From assembly GCA_002424575.1 (NCBI GenBank), contig DIKN01000129.1, forward strand, positions 30,662 to 61,483: a stretch of DNA of 30,822 nt, read 5' to 3'. The stretch is from Acholeplasmataceae bacterium UBA5617. GTDB taxonomy: Bacteria; Bacillota_I; Bacilli_A; Acholeplasmatales; Acholeplasmataceae. A model generated the notes under the pieces. That model ran no database searches, was not told where the DNA came from, and saw nothing but the letters and a program-made list of their open reading frames with translations. Made by a program: the position numbers and the translations under genes. Below are positions 7,927 to 14,680 of this stretch, piece by piece (the first letter of the stretch is position 1; every line of letters starts with the position of its first letter).

Positions 7927-9372
7927 ATGTACGATTATATCATTATAGGTTCTGGCATTGTCGGATCATTGATTGCACGTGAGTTATCAAAGTATGATGT
8001 TTCTATCATGGTCTTCGATAAAGAAAACGATTTTGCATCCCATCAAACCACTGCGAATAGTGCCATTATTCACTCGGGGCATGATCCAAAAGAGGGAACC
8101 CTCAAAGCACGATTATGTGTTGAAGGGAACAGACTTTACGATCAACTTGAGAAAGAATTAGAGATTCCTCTGCTTCGAACGGGTGCTTTTGTTGTTGCGC
8201 ATGGACCAAAAGAGGAAAAAATGCTTGAAGAGTTGTATGATCGAGCACATAACAATGGTGTTCCTGATGTTCACTTTTTGGATCCTGAAGACATTTTTAA
8301 ACAAGAACCGCGTTTAATCAAAACGATTACGAAAGTTTTGTCTTTACCTTCAACCAAGGTGACTTACCCATGGGAAGTTGCTTTTGCCTCTCTTGAAAAT
8401 GCCGTCAAAAATGGTGCTTCCATCAGACGAAACAGTCACGTGGTCGCTATCACAAAAGATCGGGATCATTTTCTTGTCGAATTAAAGGATGGTACATCTT
8501 GGCAAACAAAACGAATCATCAATGCATCAGGTGTGATGAGTGATATCGTCGCTTCTTTGCTCGACAAGGATGTTCAATTTCAAATCATCCCGCGGCGTGG
8601 TGAATATATGGTGCTCGATCGAAGAGTCAAAGATACTTTCCATCATGTGATTTATCCACTGCCAACATCCAGAGGTAAAGGAGTCCTCATTGTCCCTCAA
8701 GTTCACGGCAATATTCTTCTTGGTCCAACCTCTGAAGTGATAGATGACCGTGAAGATGCTTCAACGACGAAAGAAGGCATTCTCTACATCAAAGAACAAC
8801 TTCATTATCTTTCAGATCAGATTCCTTTCGAATGGACGATTCGCGGTTTTGCAGGTGTGCGCGCAACATCGACATATGACGATTTTTATATTCAAGAATC
8901 AAAGTACTATCCTGGATTTTACCATGTTGCTGGTATCGATTCTCCTGGTTTAACCTCAGCGCCTGCCATCGCACGATATCTTGTTGAAGAAGTCATTAAA
9001 ATCAATCAACCCAAGAAAATCAATTATGATCCGATCCGTCAAAAGAAACTTTTCTTCAATCAACTCTCAGAAGATGAAAAGAGCATACGTGTAAAAGATT
9101 GTCCCTCACATGGTCGCATCGTATGCAAATGTGAGAAAATCACCGAGCAAGATATCATCGAATCGATCCACGGACCACTTGGAAATGATACCGTTAAAGG
9201 TATAAAGAAACGCGCGCGTGCGGGAAGTGGATTGTGTCAAGGTGGTTATTGTGAAAGTATGGTTCTTCAAATCATCGCCAAGGAAACGAACAAACCTCTT
9301 TCGACCATTAATTATGATGGAGAGCATACCCCTATATTAGTGAAGGAGACAAAGACACATGAACATGATTGA
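7927..9372 (+). CDS. FAD-dependent (glycerol-3-phosphate) oxidoreductase with BFD-like [2Fe-2S] domain
   Basis: 481 aa. N-terminal FAD-binding GSGIVGS (GxGxxG) and a DAO-fold oxidase domain (to about residue 370), with motifs resembling GlpA and L-2-hydroxyglutarate oxidase (TTANSAIIHSGHDP, FAGVRATST). The C-terminal ~80 residues form a BFD-like [2Fe-2S] domain with Cys400, Cys402, Cys437 and Cys442 (CKC ... CQGGYC). From its place between glpP and glpK the inferred reaction is G3P to dihydroxyacetone phosphate, with electrons passed to the two following gene products. It is not the usual single-subunit GlpD or peroxide-forming GlpO. ATG has AGGAGG upstream; the 3' end overlaps the next gene by 14 bp. 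Confidence 0.85.
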   Translation: MYDYIIIGSGIVGSLIARELSKYDVSIMVFDKENDFASHQTTANSAIIHSGHDPKEGTLKARLCVEGNRLYDQLEKELEIPLLRTGAFVVAHGPKEEKMLEELYDRAHNNGVPDVHFLDPEDIFKQEPRLIKTITKVLSLPSTKVTYPWEVAFASLENAVKNGASIRRNSHVVAITKDRDHFLVELKDGTSWQTKRIINASGVMSDIVASLLDKDVQFQIIPRRGEYMVLDRRVKDTFHHVIYPLPTSRGKGVLIVPQVHGNILLGPTSEVIDDREDASTTKEGILYIKEQLHYLSDQIPFEWTIRGFAGVRATSTYDDFYIQESKYYPGFYHVAGIDSPGLTSAPAIARYLVEEVIKINQPKKINYDPIRQKKLFFNQLSEDEKSIRVKDCPSHGRIVCKCEKITEQDIIESIHGPLGNDTVKGIKKRARAGSGLCQGGYCESMVLQIIAKETNKPLSTINYDGEHTPILVKETKTHEHD

Positions 9373-10618
9373 TCTCGCCATCATCGGTGGTGGTGCAGCT
9401 GGACTCGCTGCTGCACTTTCAGCACATGATGAAAAAATAAATATTGTTCTCATCGAACGTGACCCACAATTAGGGGGCATTCTGAATCAATGCATTCATA
9501 ATGGTTTTGGTCTTCATCAGTTTAAAGAAGAACTCACAGGACCGGAATATGCACATCGTTTTATTGAAGCCTTAAAGGAAAAAGGCATTTCGGTGATGCT
9601 TGAATCCACCGTTTTAGATATTCAAAAGAAAGAGCATTTTGAATTGATTCTGAGCAGTCCAATCCAAGGCTATCAACATCTTCAAGCTCGCGCGGTCATC
9701 CTTGCGACTGGTTGTTATGAACGCACAAGAGGTTCGGTGCTCATACCGGGTACACGACCTAAAGGTATCATGCCTGCAGGAAGCGCGCAACGCTATTTGA
9801 ATATGGAAGGTTATCTCGTTGGACAACGCGTCTTTATTCTCGGAAGTGGTGACATCGGTCTGATCATGGCTAGACGCATGACCCTTGAAGGTGCAAAGGT
9901 TTTAGGGGTTGCTGAAATTATGCCCTACTCTAACGGTTTGACGCGTAACATCGTTCAATGCTTGCATGACTTTGATATTCCATTATATCTCTCGCATACG
10001 GTAACAAACATCAAAGGCAAAGACACACTTGAAGCCATCACCATTCAAGCAGTTGACCACCGTTTTGAACCCATTGCAGGTACAGAAAAAACATTTGAAG
10101 TCGATACGCTTCTTCTATCCATCGGATTAATCCCAGATGTTGCCCTTTTTGATGGACTCAATATGAAAAAAAGCCCAGTCACAAAAAGTGCATATGTTGA
10201 TCAACATTACATGACAAATATTGAGGGTCTATTTGTATGTGGCAATGCGCTTCATGTTCATGATCTTGTGGATTGGGTCAGTGATGAAGGTCAAAAAGCT
10301 GGATATCATGCCAAAAAATACGTGTTGTCGTCTCAAAATCAAGAAAAAGATGATCAAGTGATTACACTCGGCGATCATGTGCGTTATGTAGTCCCCCATC
10401 ATATCGATATGAATCATCTCACTGAGCCTTTAACGTTATCTTTTCGAGTAACAAAGAAGATGACATCTGCGATGCTTCAGGTCTATCAGGATGGAGCGAT
10501 CATTTTTCAGCGGAAATCAGCCTATTTAGCTCCTGCAGAAATGGAATCAATCACCCTTAAACCTGATCAGTTGAAATCAAAAAATCCCATTCGTTTGCAT
10601 GTGGAGGAACTTATATGA
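9359..10618 (+). CDS. NAD(FAD)-dependent oxidoreductase subunit
   Basis: 419 aa flavoprotein with two nucleotide-binding motifs: FAD site IIGGGAAGLAA near residue 8 and NAD(P) site VFILGSGDIGLIMARR about residue 160. Between them is the family segment GCYERTRGSVLIPGTRP. The family is COG0446-type, as found beside GlpA-like dehydrogenases in Bacillota and Thermotogota. It probably relays electrons between the first oxidoreductase and NAD or another carrier. ATG 9359 lies 10 bases after AAGGAG and overlaps the preceding gene; ATG 9365 is a less well-spaced alternative. Its stop overlaps the next ATG (ATGA). Confidence 0.85.
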   Translation: MNMIDLAIIGGGAAGLAAALSAHDEKINIVLIERDPQLGGILNQCIHNGFGLHQFKEELTGPEYAHRFIEALKEKGISVMLESTVLDIQKKEHFELILSSPIQGYQHLQARAVILATGCYERTRGSVLIPGTRPKGIMPAGSAQRYLNMEGYLVGQRVFILGSGDIGLIMARRMTLEGAKVLGVAEIMPYSNGLTRNIVQCLHDFDIPLYLSHTVTNIKGKDTLEAITIQAVDHRFEPIAGTEKTFEVDTLLLSIGLIPDVALFDGLNMKKSPVTKSAYVDQHYMTNIEGLFVCGNALHVHDLVDWVSDEGQKAGYHAKKYVLSSQNQEKDDQVITLGDHVRYVVPHHIDMNHLTEPLTLSFRVTKKMTSAMLQVYQDGAIIFQRKSAYLAPAEMESITLKPDQLKSKNPIRLHVEELI

Positions 10619-11001
10619 AAGAACTTATTTGCATCGTTTGTCCGGTTGGATGTCACATCACCGTCGATGATGAACACCATATCGCTGGCAATAAATGTCC
10701 ACGTGGTTTCACTTATGCAACCACAGAACTGACAAATCCAAAACGTATGTTGACAACCACTGTAAAAACCATCTTCAAGGATGTTCCACGTCTATCCGTA
10801 AAATCTAAAGAACCACTCCCCAAAGGATGTCTTTTTGACATAATGTCTGAACTAGATCATCTTGTGATCACAAAACATGTTAAAATAGGAGATATCATCG
10901 TATCCAACATTCATGGCACAGGTGTTGATATGATTGCAACCAAATCAACCTATCTTGAACAACCAGAAGGAGGACTTCATGAAATACATCCTATCGATTG
11001 A
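10615..11001 (+). CDS. DUF1667 Cys-cluster protein
   Basis: 128 aa. Cys6, Cys9, Cys13 and Cys28 (CIVCPVGC ... NKCPRG) resemble an Fe-S cluster motif of molybdopterin-oxidoreductase type. This is the DUF1667 family, almost always found as third gene with two FAD oxidoreductases in glycerol loci. Probably the small electron-transfer subunit of the complex; not proven. It starts in an ATGA overlap with the preceding gene. Its last 23 bp overlap the start of glpK, with AGGAGG of glpK inside its coding sequence, so all four proteins are likely made in fixed proportions. Confidence 0.85.
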   Translation: MKELICIVCPVGCHITVDDEHHIAGNKCPRGFTYATTELTNPKRMLTTTVKTIFKDVPRLSVKSKEPLPKGCLFDIMSELDHLVITKHVKIGDIIVSNIHGTGVDMIATKSTYLEQPEGGLHEIHPID

Positions 11002-12472
11002 CCAAGGGACAACAAGTACACGTGCGATTATCTTTGATCATGCATCAAACATCATCGCGATGGCCAGTGAAAATATCACACAAATCTATCCAAACCCTGG
11101 ATGGGTTGAGCATTCTCCCAATCAAATATGGGTGAGTGTTCTCGCTGTCATGGCACGTGTCTTACTTGAAGCAAAACTCAAACCTCAAGATATTCAAGCG
11201 ATTGGTATCACCAATCAGCGTGAGACAACTGTCGTTTGGGACAAACAAACAGGTCAACCCATTTATAATGCTATCGTTTGGCAATCAAGACAAACATCAT
11301 CCATATGTGATGCGTTGAATGCTCAAGGATACGCCTCTTTATTTAAAGAAAAAACAGGATTGTTGATTGATGCCTATTTTTCAGCGACCAAAATCAAATG
11401 GATTTTAGATCATGTTGAAGGTGCACGTGATAAAGCAAATCGTGGTGAGCTCATGTTTGGAACCATCGATACATGGCTTGTCTATAAACTGTCTGGAGAA
11501 AAAATTCATGTCACCGACTACACCAACGCATCACGTACACTGCTTTATAATATTCATGAATTAACATGGGATCAAACTTTATGCCATCTTTTAGACATTC
11601 CAATGTCAATGTTACCTGAGGTTAAATCGAGTTCCGAAGTCTATGGATTAACTGCACCTCACCACTTCTTTGGTCGAAAAGTTCCAATCGCCGGCATGGC
11701 AGGAGATCAACAAGCTGCATTATTTGGTCAAGCATGTTTTGAAAAAGGTATGGTGAAAAACACATACGGTACAGGATGTTTCATGCTCATGAATACGGGA
11801 GAACAACCCATCGTTTCTGAACACGGATTGCTCACGACAATTGCATGGGGTCTTGATCAAAAGATTACTTACGCGCTTGAAGGCAGCGTGTTTGTCGCAG
11901 GTTCATCCGTACAATGGTTAAGAGATGGCATCAAACTTATCGAATCCGCATCAGAAACTGAAACGCTCGCGAACACTTTATCATCAAATGAAGGTGTTTA
12001 TCTTGTTCCAGCATTTGTTGGACTTGGAACACCCTATTGGGATTCAGATGCCAGAGGTGCACTTTTTGGGTTGACTCGAGGAACAACCAAAGCACACATC
12101 ACGCGTGCTGTTCTTGAAGCCATCTGCTATCAATCCATGGATGTACTCCGAGCGATGGAGGAAGATACTAAACTTCCTATCACCTCTTTTAAAGTTGATG
12201 GTGGTGCAACCGTGAATCGTTTTCTTATGCAATTTCAATCCGATATTTTAAACCTTCGCGTCGATCAACCGAAAGTTTTAGAAACAACAGCGCTAGGTGC
12301 GGCTTATTTAGCTGGATTAGCAACCGGATATTGGAAATCAAAGGATGACATCAAAAATTCGTGGCAGCTCGCCCATTCTTATCACCCGCAAATGAACGAT
12401 CAAATACGCCAATCATTGATTAAAGGCTGGCGTGTTGCTGTTCATTCAGCGCGACAATTTAAACTCAAATAA
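10979..12472 (+). CDS. glpK: Glycerol kinase
   Basis: 497 aa, full length. It phosphorylates glycerol with ATP to glycerol-3-phosphate in the cytosol. FGGY-kinase motifs are present: SIDQGTTSTRAIIFD (phosphate 1), NQRETTVVWDKQTGQP, GMAGDQQAALFGQ, NTYGTGCFMLMNTG and KVDGGATVN. The segment HHFFGRKVPI contains the His (about residue 229) that in Enterococcus and Bacillus GlpK is phosphorylated by the PTS protein HPr, so PTS control is likely. ATG 10979 is chosen because AGGAGG lies just upstream; the in-frame codon at 10934 lies inside the previous gene and has no such site. No glpF uptake gene is in this operon. Confidence 0.97.
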   Translation: MKYILSIDQGTTSTRAIIFDHASNIIAMASENITQIYPNPGWVEHSPNQIWVSVLAVMARVLLEAKLKPQDIQAIGITNQRETTVVWDKQTGQPIYNAIVWQSRQTSSICDALNAQGYASLFKEKTGLLIDAYFSATKIKWILDHVEGARDKANRGELMFGTIDTWLVYKLSGEKIHVTDYTNASRTLLYNIHELTWDQTLCHLLDIPMSMLPEVKSSSEVYGLTAPHHFFGRKVPIAGMAGDQQAALFGQACFEKGMVKNTYGTGCFMLMNTGEQPIVSEHGLLTTIAWGLDQKITYALEGSVFVAGSSVQWLRDGIKLIESASETETLANTLSSNEGVYLVPAFVGLGTPYWDSDARGALFGLTRGTTKAHITRAVLEAICYQSMDVLRAMEEDTKLPITSFKVDGGATVNRFLMQFQSDILNLRVDQPKVLETTALGAAYLAGLATGYWKSKDDIKNSWQLAHSYHPQMNDQIRQSLIKGWRVAVHSARQFKLK

Positions 12473-12504
12473 CTCATAATGAAGACAAGATGTGCATTTC
12501 AAGG

Positions 12505-12510
12505 TACAAT
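12505..12510 (+). promoter_or_regulatory. Possible -10 element of Rieske gene
   Basis: TACAAT, 17 bp after AAGACA (12482-12487, four of six -35 positions). No terminator is visible after glpK, so the gene may also receive read-through. Confidence 0.4.
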
Positions 12511-12530
12511 AGTGTCATAAGGAGGTCTTG

Positions 12531-12857
12531 ATGATGTTACATTTTGTTGCTGATTATTCGGAATTACAACGTGATTTTCGCAAACGTGTCGTGATTGAAG
12601 ATACACCCATTATGCTCACTTTACTTGCTGATAAAGTCTACGCCATCCAGGATAAATGTTCTCACCTTGGTGCATCTTTATCGAAAGGTATTCATCAAGA
12701 ACAACAGGTACAATGTCGATTGCACGGTGCAATCTTCGATATCCAATCAGGCGATGTGGTAGAAAAAGCACACATTGGTTTTATTAAAATGCCTACCAAA
12801 AAACTAAAAACCTTCAAGACGGAGGTCAAAGAAGGTAAGATTTTTCTCGAAATATGA
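12531..12857 (+). CDS. Rieske-type [2Fe-2S] ferredoxin
   Basis: 108 aa, soluble. The Rieske ligands are visible as CSHLG ... CRLHGAIFD (C-x-H and C-x-x-H). It is a stand-alone ferredoxin like those serving dioxygenases or nitrite-reductase small subunits; its redox partner is not identifiable. GGAGG precedes two consecutive ATGs (12531 and 12534); either could be used. It lies 58 bp after glpK and is closed by a strong terminator. Confidence 0.88.
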   Translation: MMLHFVADYSELQRDFRKRVVIEDTPIMLTLLADKVYAIQDKCSHLGASLSKGIHQEQQVQCRLHGAIFDIQSGDVVEKAHIGFIKMPTKKLKTFKTEVKEGKIFLEI

Positions 12858-12880
12858 GGACATTTGATGTCCTTTTTTTT
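12857..12880 (+). terminator. Terminator after Rieske gene
   Basis: 7-bp stem AGGACAT/ATGTCCT with 3-base loop and a T8 run, starting in the stop codon. Confidence 0.9.
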
Positions 12881-12889
12881 ATTGGTCAA

Positions 12890-13429
12890 TCATAGAATTG
12901 TTGTCAATTCACGGGCACTTTTTCGTAGTTTTGGTTCCATTTTCAATGCTGGATAGCCCACCATCACGAGAGCTACAATGAGCTCATCACTTTGGATATG
13001 GAGTGATTCTTTGAATTTATCTGATTCCATATATTTGGGGGTTTTCCAAAAACTTCCCATTTTTTCTTCTTCTAAAAGAAGCAAAAAATTTTGAATAACC
13101 GCTGCAGAAGCTTGTAAATCTTCGAGATCATCCACTAAAATGGGATTTTTTTTCATAACGAAGATGACAACGGCAGGTGCACTCATAACCTTCATTAAGA
13201 CGCTTTTGTGATCTTCACGATCGGATTCTTTGATCGTTTGAAGATAAGCTGATACCCAACCGTCTTTTCCTTCACCTTCGAGAATGATAAAACGCCAAGG
13301 TTGTCTCATTTTATGATTTGGTGCATATACGGCGACATCCAATAAATCGATTAAATGTTGTGGATTTACCCATTGGGATGCAAACTTGCTGGTACTTACA
13401 CGTGAGCGTATGACTTCACGTAGTGACAT
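12890..13429 (-). CDS. Nitroreductase-family protein
   Basis: 179 aa FMN-dependent oxidoreductase. The N-terminal motif SRVSTSKFASQWV resembles the FMN-phosphate-binding RRSxRxF pattern, and APNHKMRQPWRFIIL and EEEKMGSFWKTP are typical. Members reduce nitro compounds, quinones or flavins with NAD(P)H, usually as dimers. The substrate is unknown. The start ATG 13429 is 9 bases after GAGAGGAG; an in-frame TTG at 13438 immediately follows that site and is unlikely. A promoter lies at 13453-13481. Confidence 0.87.
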   Translation of the reverse strand: MSLREVIRSRVSTSKFASQWVNPQHLIDLLDVAVYAPNHKMRQPWRFIILEGEGKDGWVSAYLQTIKESDREDHKSVLMKVMSAPAVVIFVMKKNPILVDDLEDLQASAAVIQNFLLLLEEEKMGSFWKTPKYMESDKFKESLHIQSDELIVALVMVGYPALKMEPKLRKSARELTTIL

Positions 13430-13452
13430 TGATAACAACTCCTCTCACCTTT

Positions 13453-13481
13453 ATGATACACACAAAGGCGCAAATTAACAA
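13453..13481 (-). promoter_or_regulatory. Promoter of nitroreductase gene
   Basis: Minus strand: TTGTTA (13476-13481), 17-bp spacer, TATCAT (13453-13458), with TG directly before the -10. Confidence 0.6.
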
Positions 13482-13524
13482 AAGAGATGATTGGATTTGT
13501 TGCGTAAAAAATAAAATAATGTTG

Positions 13525-13944
13525 TTAGATGATTTTTTTGGGATGCAAAGATTGTCCGTCATGCTCTTGCGTGATTTTATCACGGATCATATCTAAAATT
13601 GCAGTGACGAGCATAAAAAGTAAAGCCATGATTAATGCCGTATGTAGTGCAAAATTCACCAGTACAATCAAAATGAAGATAAGCCCAATCGTCAAATAAG
13701 CGTATCTAATCCATTGTGATAGACGTGGTTTACAAACACGAATTGTTTCAACCGTGTCTGTTTGTAGCATCATGATAAAAATGATGAAGAGACTATAACC
13801 AATCATACCACCATACTGAAAGAGCAATGTGGTGTTGGTGATCGCTTCATAATCAGGCATAATGCTCTCAATTAAAGATCCCCCTGTGAGGTAGATCGTA
13901 ACCAAAATACCTAGATAAAACGAAAGCTTTACGATGTTTCTCAT
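13525..13944 (-). CDS. Unknown four-TM membrane protein
   Basis: 139 aa. Four hydrophobic helices (about residues 7-24, 42-60, 80-98 and 100-118) are separated by short loops, with a basic, polar C-terminal tail of ~20 residues. No family was recognised. AAGGA lies about 11 bases before the ATG. It lies downstream of the repeat-peptide gene on the same strand, but 283 bp separate them, so a functional link is only possible, not shown. Confidence 0.7.
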   Translation of the reverse strand: MRNIVKLSFYLGILVTIYLTGGSLIESIMPDYEAITNTTLLFQYGGMIGYSLFIIFIMMLQTDTVETIRVCKPRLSQWIRYAYLTIGLIFILIVLVNFALHTALIMALLFMLVTAILDMIRDKITQEHDGQSLHPKKII

Positions 13945-14227
13945 TGATCATCATATCCTTCCAAGTTGTCATAGATGCAACCATGATATCTCATGAATCA
14001 ACACGATCTATAATGAATCTCTGCTACCCTATAGTATGACTCGAGGTGCTTTGTTTACTTTGATAGCAAAGTGGTTTTTCTTACGAGGTGTTTGGTGTAA
14101 AGCTAAAATGGCCAAGTAATAGGCTAAAAACTCAGTTGAAATGCTTTTGAATGATTTTTTCGTGACAGTCGTTTTTCACAAAAAAATCTATGATATAATT
14201 GTTTTGAGTTTTGAAAATGAACTCAGA
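13945..14227. other. Intergenic stretch, 283 bp
   Basis: No gene is supported here. It holds the poorly defined promoter of the four-TM gene and a plus-strand extended -10 (14194-14199). A weak TGAGTT/AACTCA hairpin (14205-14225) lies just beyond the stop of the repeat-peptide gene, without a clear T-run on the minus strand. Confidence 0.5.
14194..14199 (+). promoter_or_regulatory. Possible antisense promoter (extended -10) facing the repeat-peptide gene
   Basis: TGA-TATAAT (14191-14199) is an extended -10 on the plus strand, beginning 29 bases after the end of the four-TM intergenic T-rich area and pointing into the 3' end of the minus-strand repeat gene. No good -35 is present. In AT-rich DNA this may be chance. 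Confidence 0.3.
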
Positions 14228-14566
14228 CTAAATACGAACGAATTCGGGGAAACCTGAGTCATCAAAGTCGATGCGAACGAACTCTGGAAAGCCAGAATCA
14301 TCAAAGTCAATGCGAACGAATTCAGGAAATCCTGAGTCATCAAAATCAATGCGAACGAACTCTGGAAAGCCAGAATCATCAAAGTCAATACGAACGAATT
14401 CGGGGAATCCTGAGTCATCAAAATCAATGCGAACGAATTCTGGAAAACCAGAATCATCAAAATCTAATCCAATTTTTGAGTTGTTTGGATTGCTCGAATA
14501 TCCAAAACCTAATACAGTGACGATTGCAACAATGAATACTGATACGACGACGAATAATTTTCTCAT
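14228..14566 (-). CDS. Exported small protein with six identical 13-residue repeats; candidate multi-copy peptide precursor
   Basis: 112 aa, unrecognised family. N-terminal signal/anchor: RK followed by about 18 hydrophobic residues (about 4-22), then a short linker (SSNPNNSKIGL). The remaining 78 residues are exactly six copies of DFDDSGFPEFVRI, ending at the stop codon. No Cys, so not a lipoprotein. The six DNA copies differ only at synonymous third positions, which strongly supports translation of this strand and selection for the peptide. ATG 14566 has AAGGAAGG 8 bases upstream; an in-frame ATG at 14602 lies before that site. It is divergent from an HTH/helical-repeat regulator. I infer a secreted precursor cut into peptide signals. 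Alternatives: a calcium-binding repeat (DxDxSG resembles half an EF-hand loop) or a surface repeat. Confidence 0.8.
   Translation of the reverse strand: MRKLFVVVSVFIVAIVTVLGFGYSSNPNNSKIGLDFDDSGFPEFVRIDFDDSGFPEFVRIDFDDSGFPEFVRIDFDDSGFPEFVRIDFDDSGFPEFVRIDFDDSGFPEFVRI
14231..14464 (-). repeat. Six tandem 39-bp repeats (three 78-bp dimers)
   Basis: Units lie at 14231, 14270, 14309, 14348, 14387 and 14426, each 39 bp with no spacer. Units 1, 3, 5 share one synonymous pattern and units 2, 4, 6 largely another, giving a 78-bp higher-order period. Each unit has a short inverted repeat (for example TCTGGAAAGCCAGA in units 2 and 4). Confidence 0.97.
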
Positions 14567-14589
14567 GGCTAATACCTTCCTTTTACCTA

Positions 14590-14595
14590 ATTGTA
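14590..14595 (-). promoter_or_regulatory. Possible -10 element of repeat-peptide gene
   Basis: TACAAT on the minus strand, 24 bases before the ATG. The -35 position (about 14613-14618) abuts the 16-bp palindrome and reads CTGTTT, a weak match. A factor bound at the palindrome could therefore block or recruit RNA polymerase here. Confidence 0.4.
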
Positions 14596-14617
14596 TTATC
14601 AATTAGGGTAAAAAAAC

Positions 14618-14633
14618 AGGGCGTATACGCCCT
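14618..14633. promoter_or_regulatory. Perfect 16-bp palindrome in the divergent intergenic region
   Basis: AGGGCGTATACGCCCT is a perfect dyad in the middle of the 114-bp gap between the repeat-peptide gene and the regulator. It could be the regulator's operator for both genes. On the minus strand it is also followed by G-TTTTTT, so it could instead work as an intrinsic terminator or attenuator in a longer peptide-gene leader. Confidence 0.65.
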
Positions 14634-14680
14634 ATTCGTACATGCGTGCGATGAAAATTTTATGAAAATGGAGTGAAAAC

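Noticed and set aside
10934..10978. Upstream in-frame start for glpK
   Set aside because: Adds 15 residues that do not fit glycerol kinase and lies before the AGGAGG that serves ATG 10979.
14188..14460. Second minus-strand open frame over the repeats
   Set aside because: Stays open only because the unit length is a multiple of three; no signal sequence or ribosome site, and synonymous-only changes fit the other frame.
14231..14464. CRISPR array
   Set aside because: Repeats are directly adjacent with no spacers and form a continuous coding frame.
14271..14606. Plus-strand open frame across the repeats (MRTNSGKPESSKS-type repeats)
   Set aside because: It is the antisense frame of a 39-bp repeat. 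It has no ribosome binding site, and unit-to-unit changes alter its residues (K/N, M/I) while leaving the minus-strand peptide unchanged.
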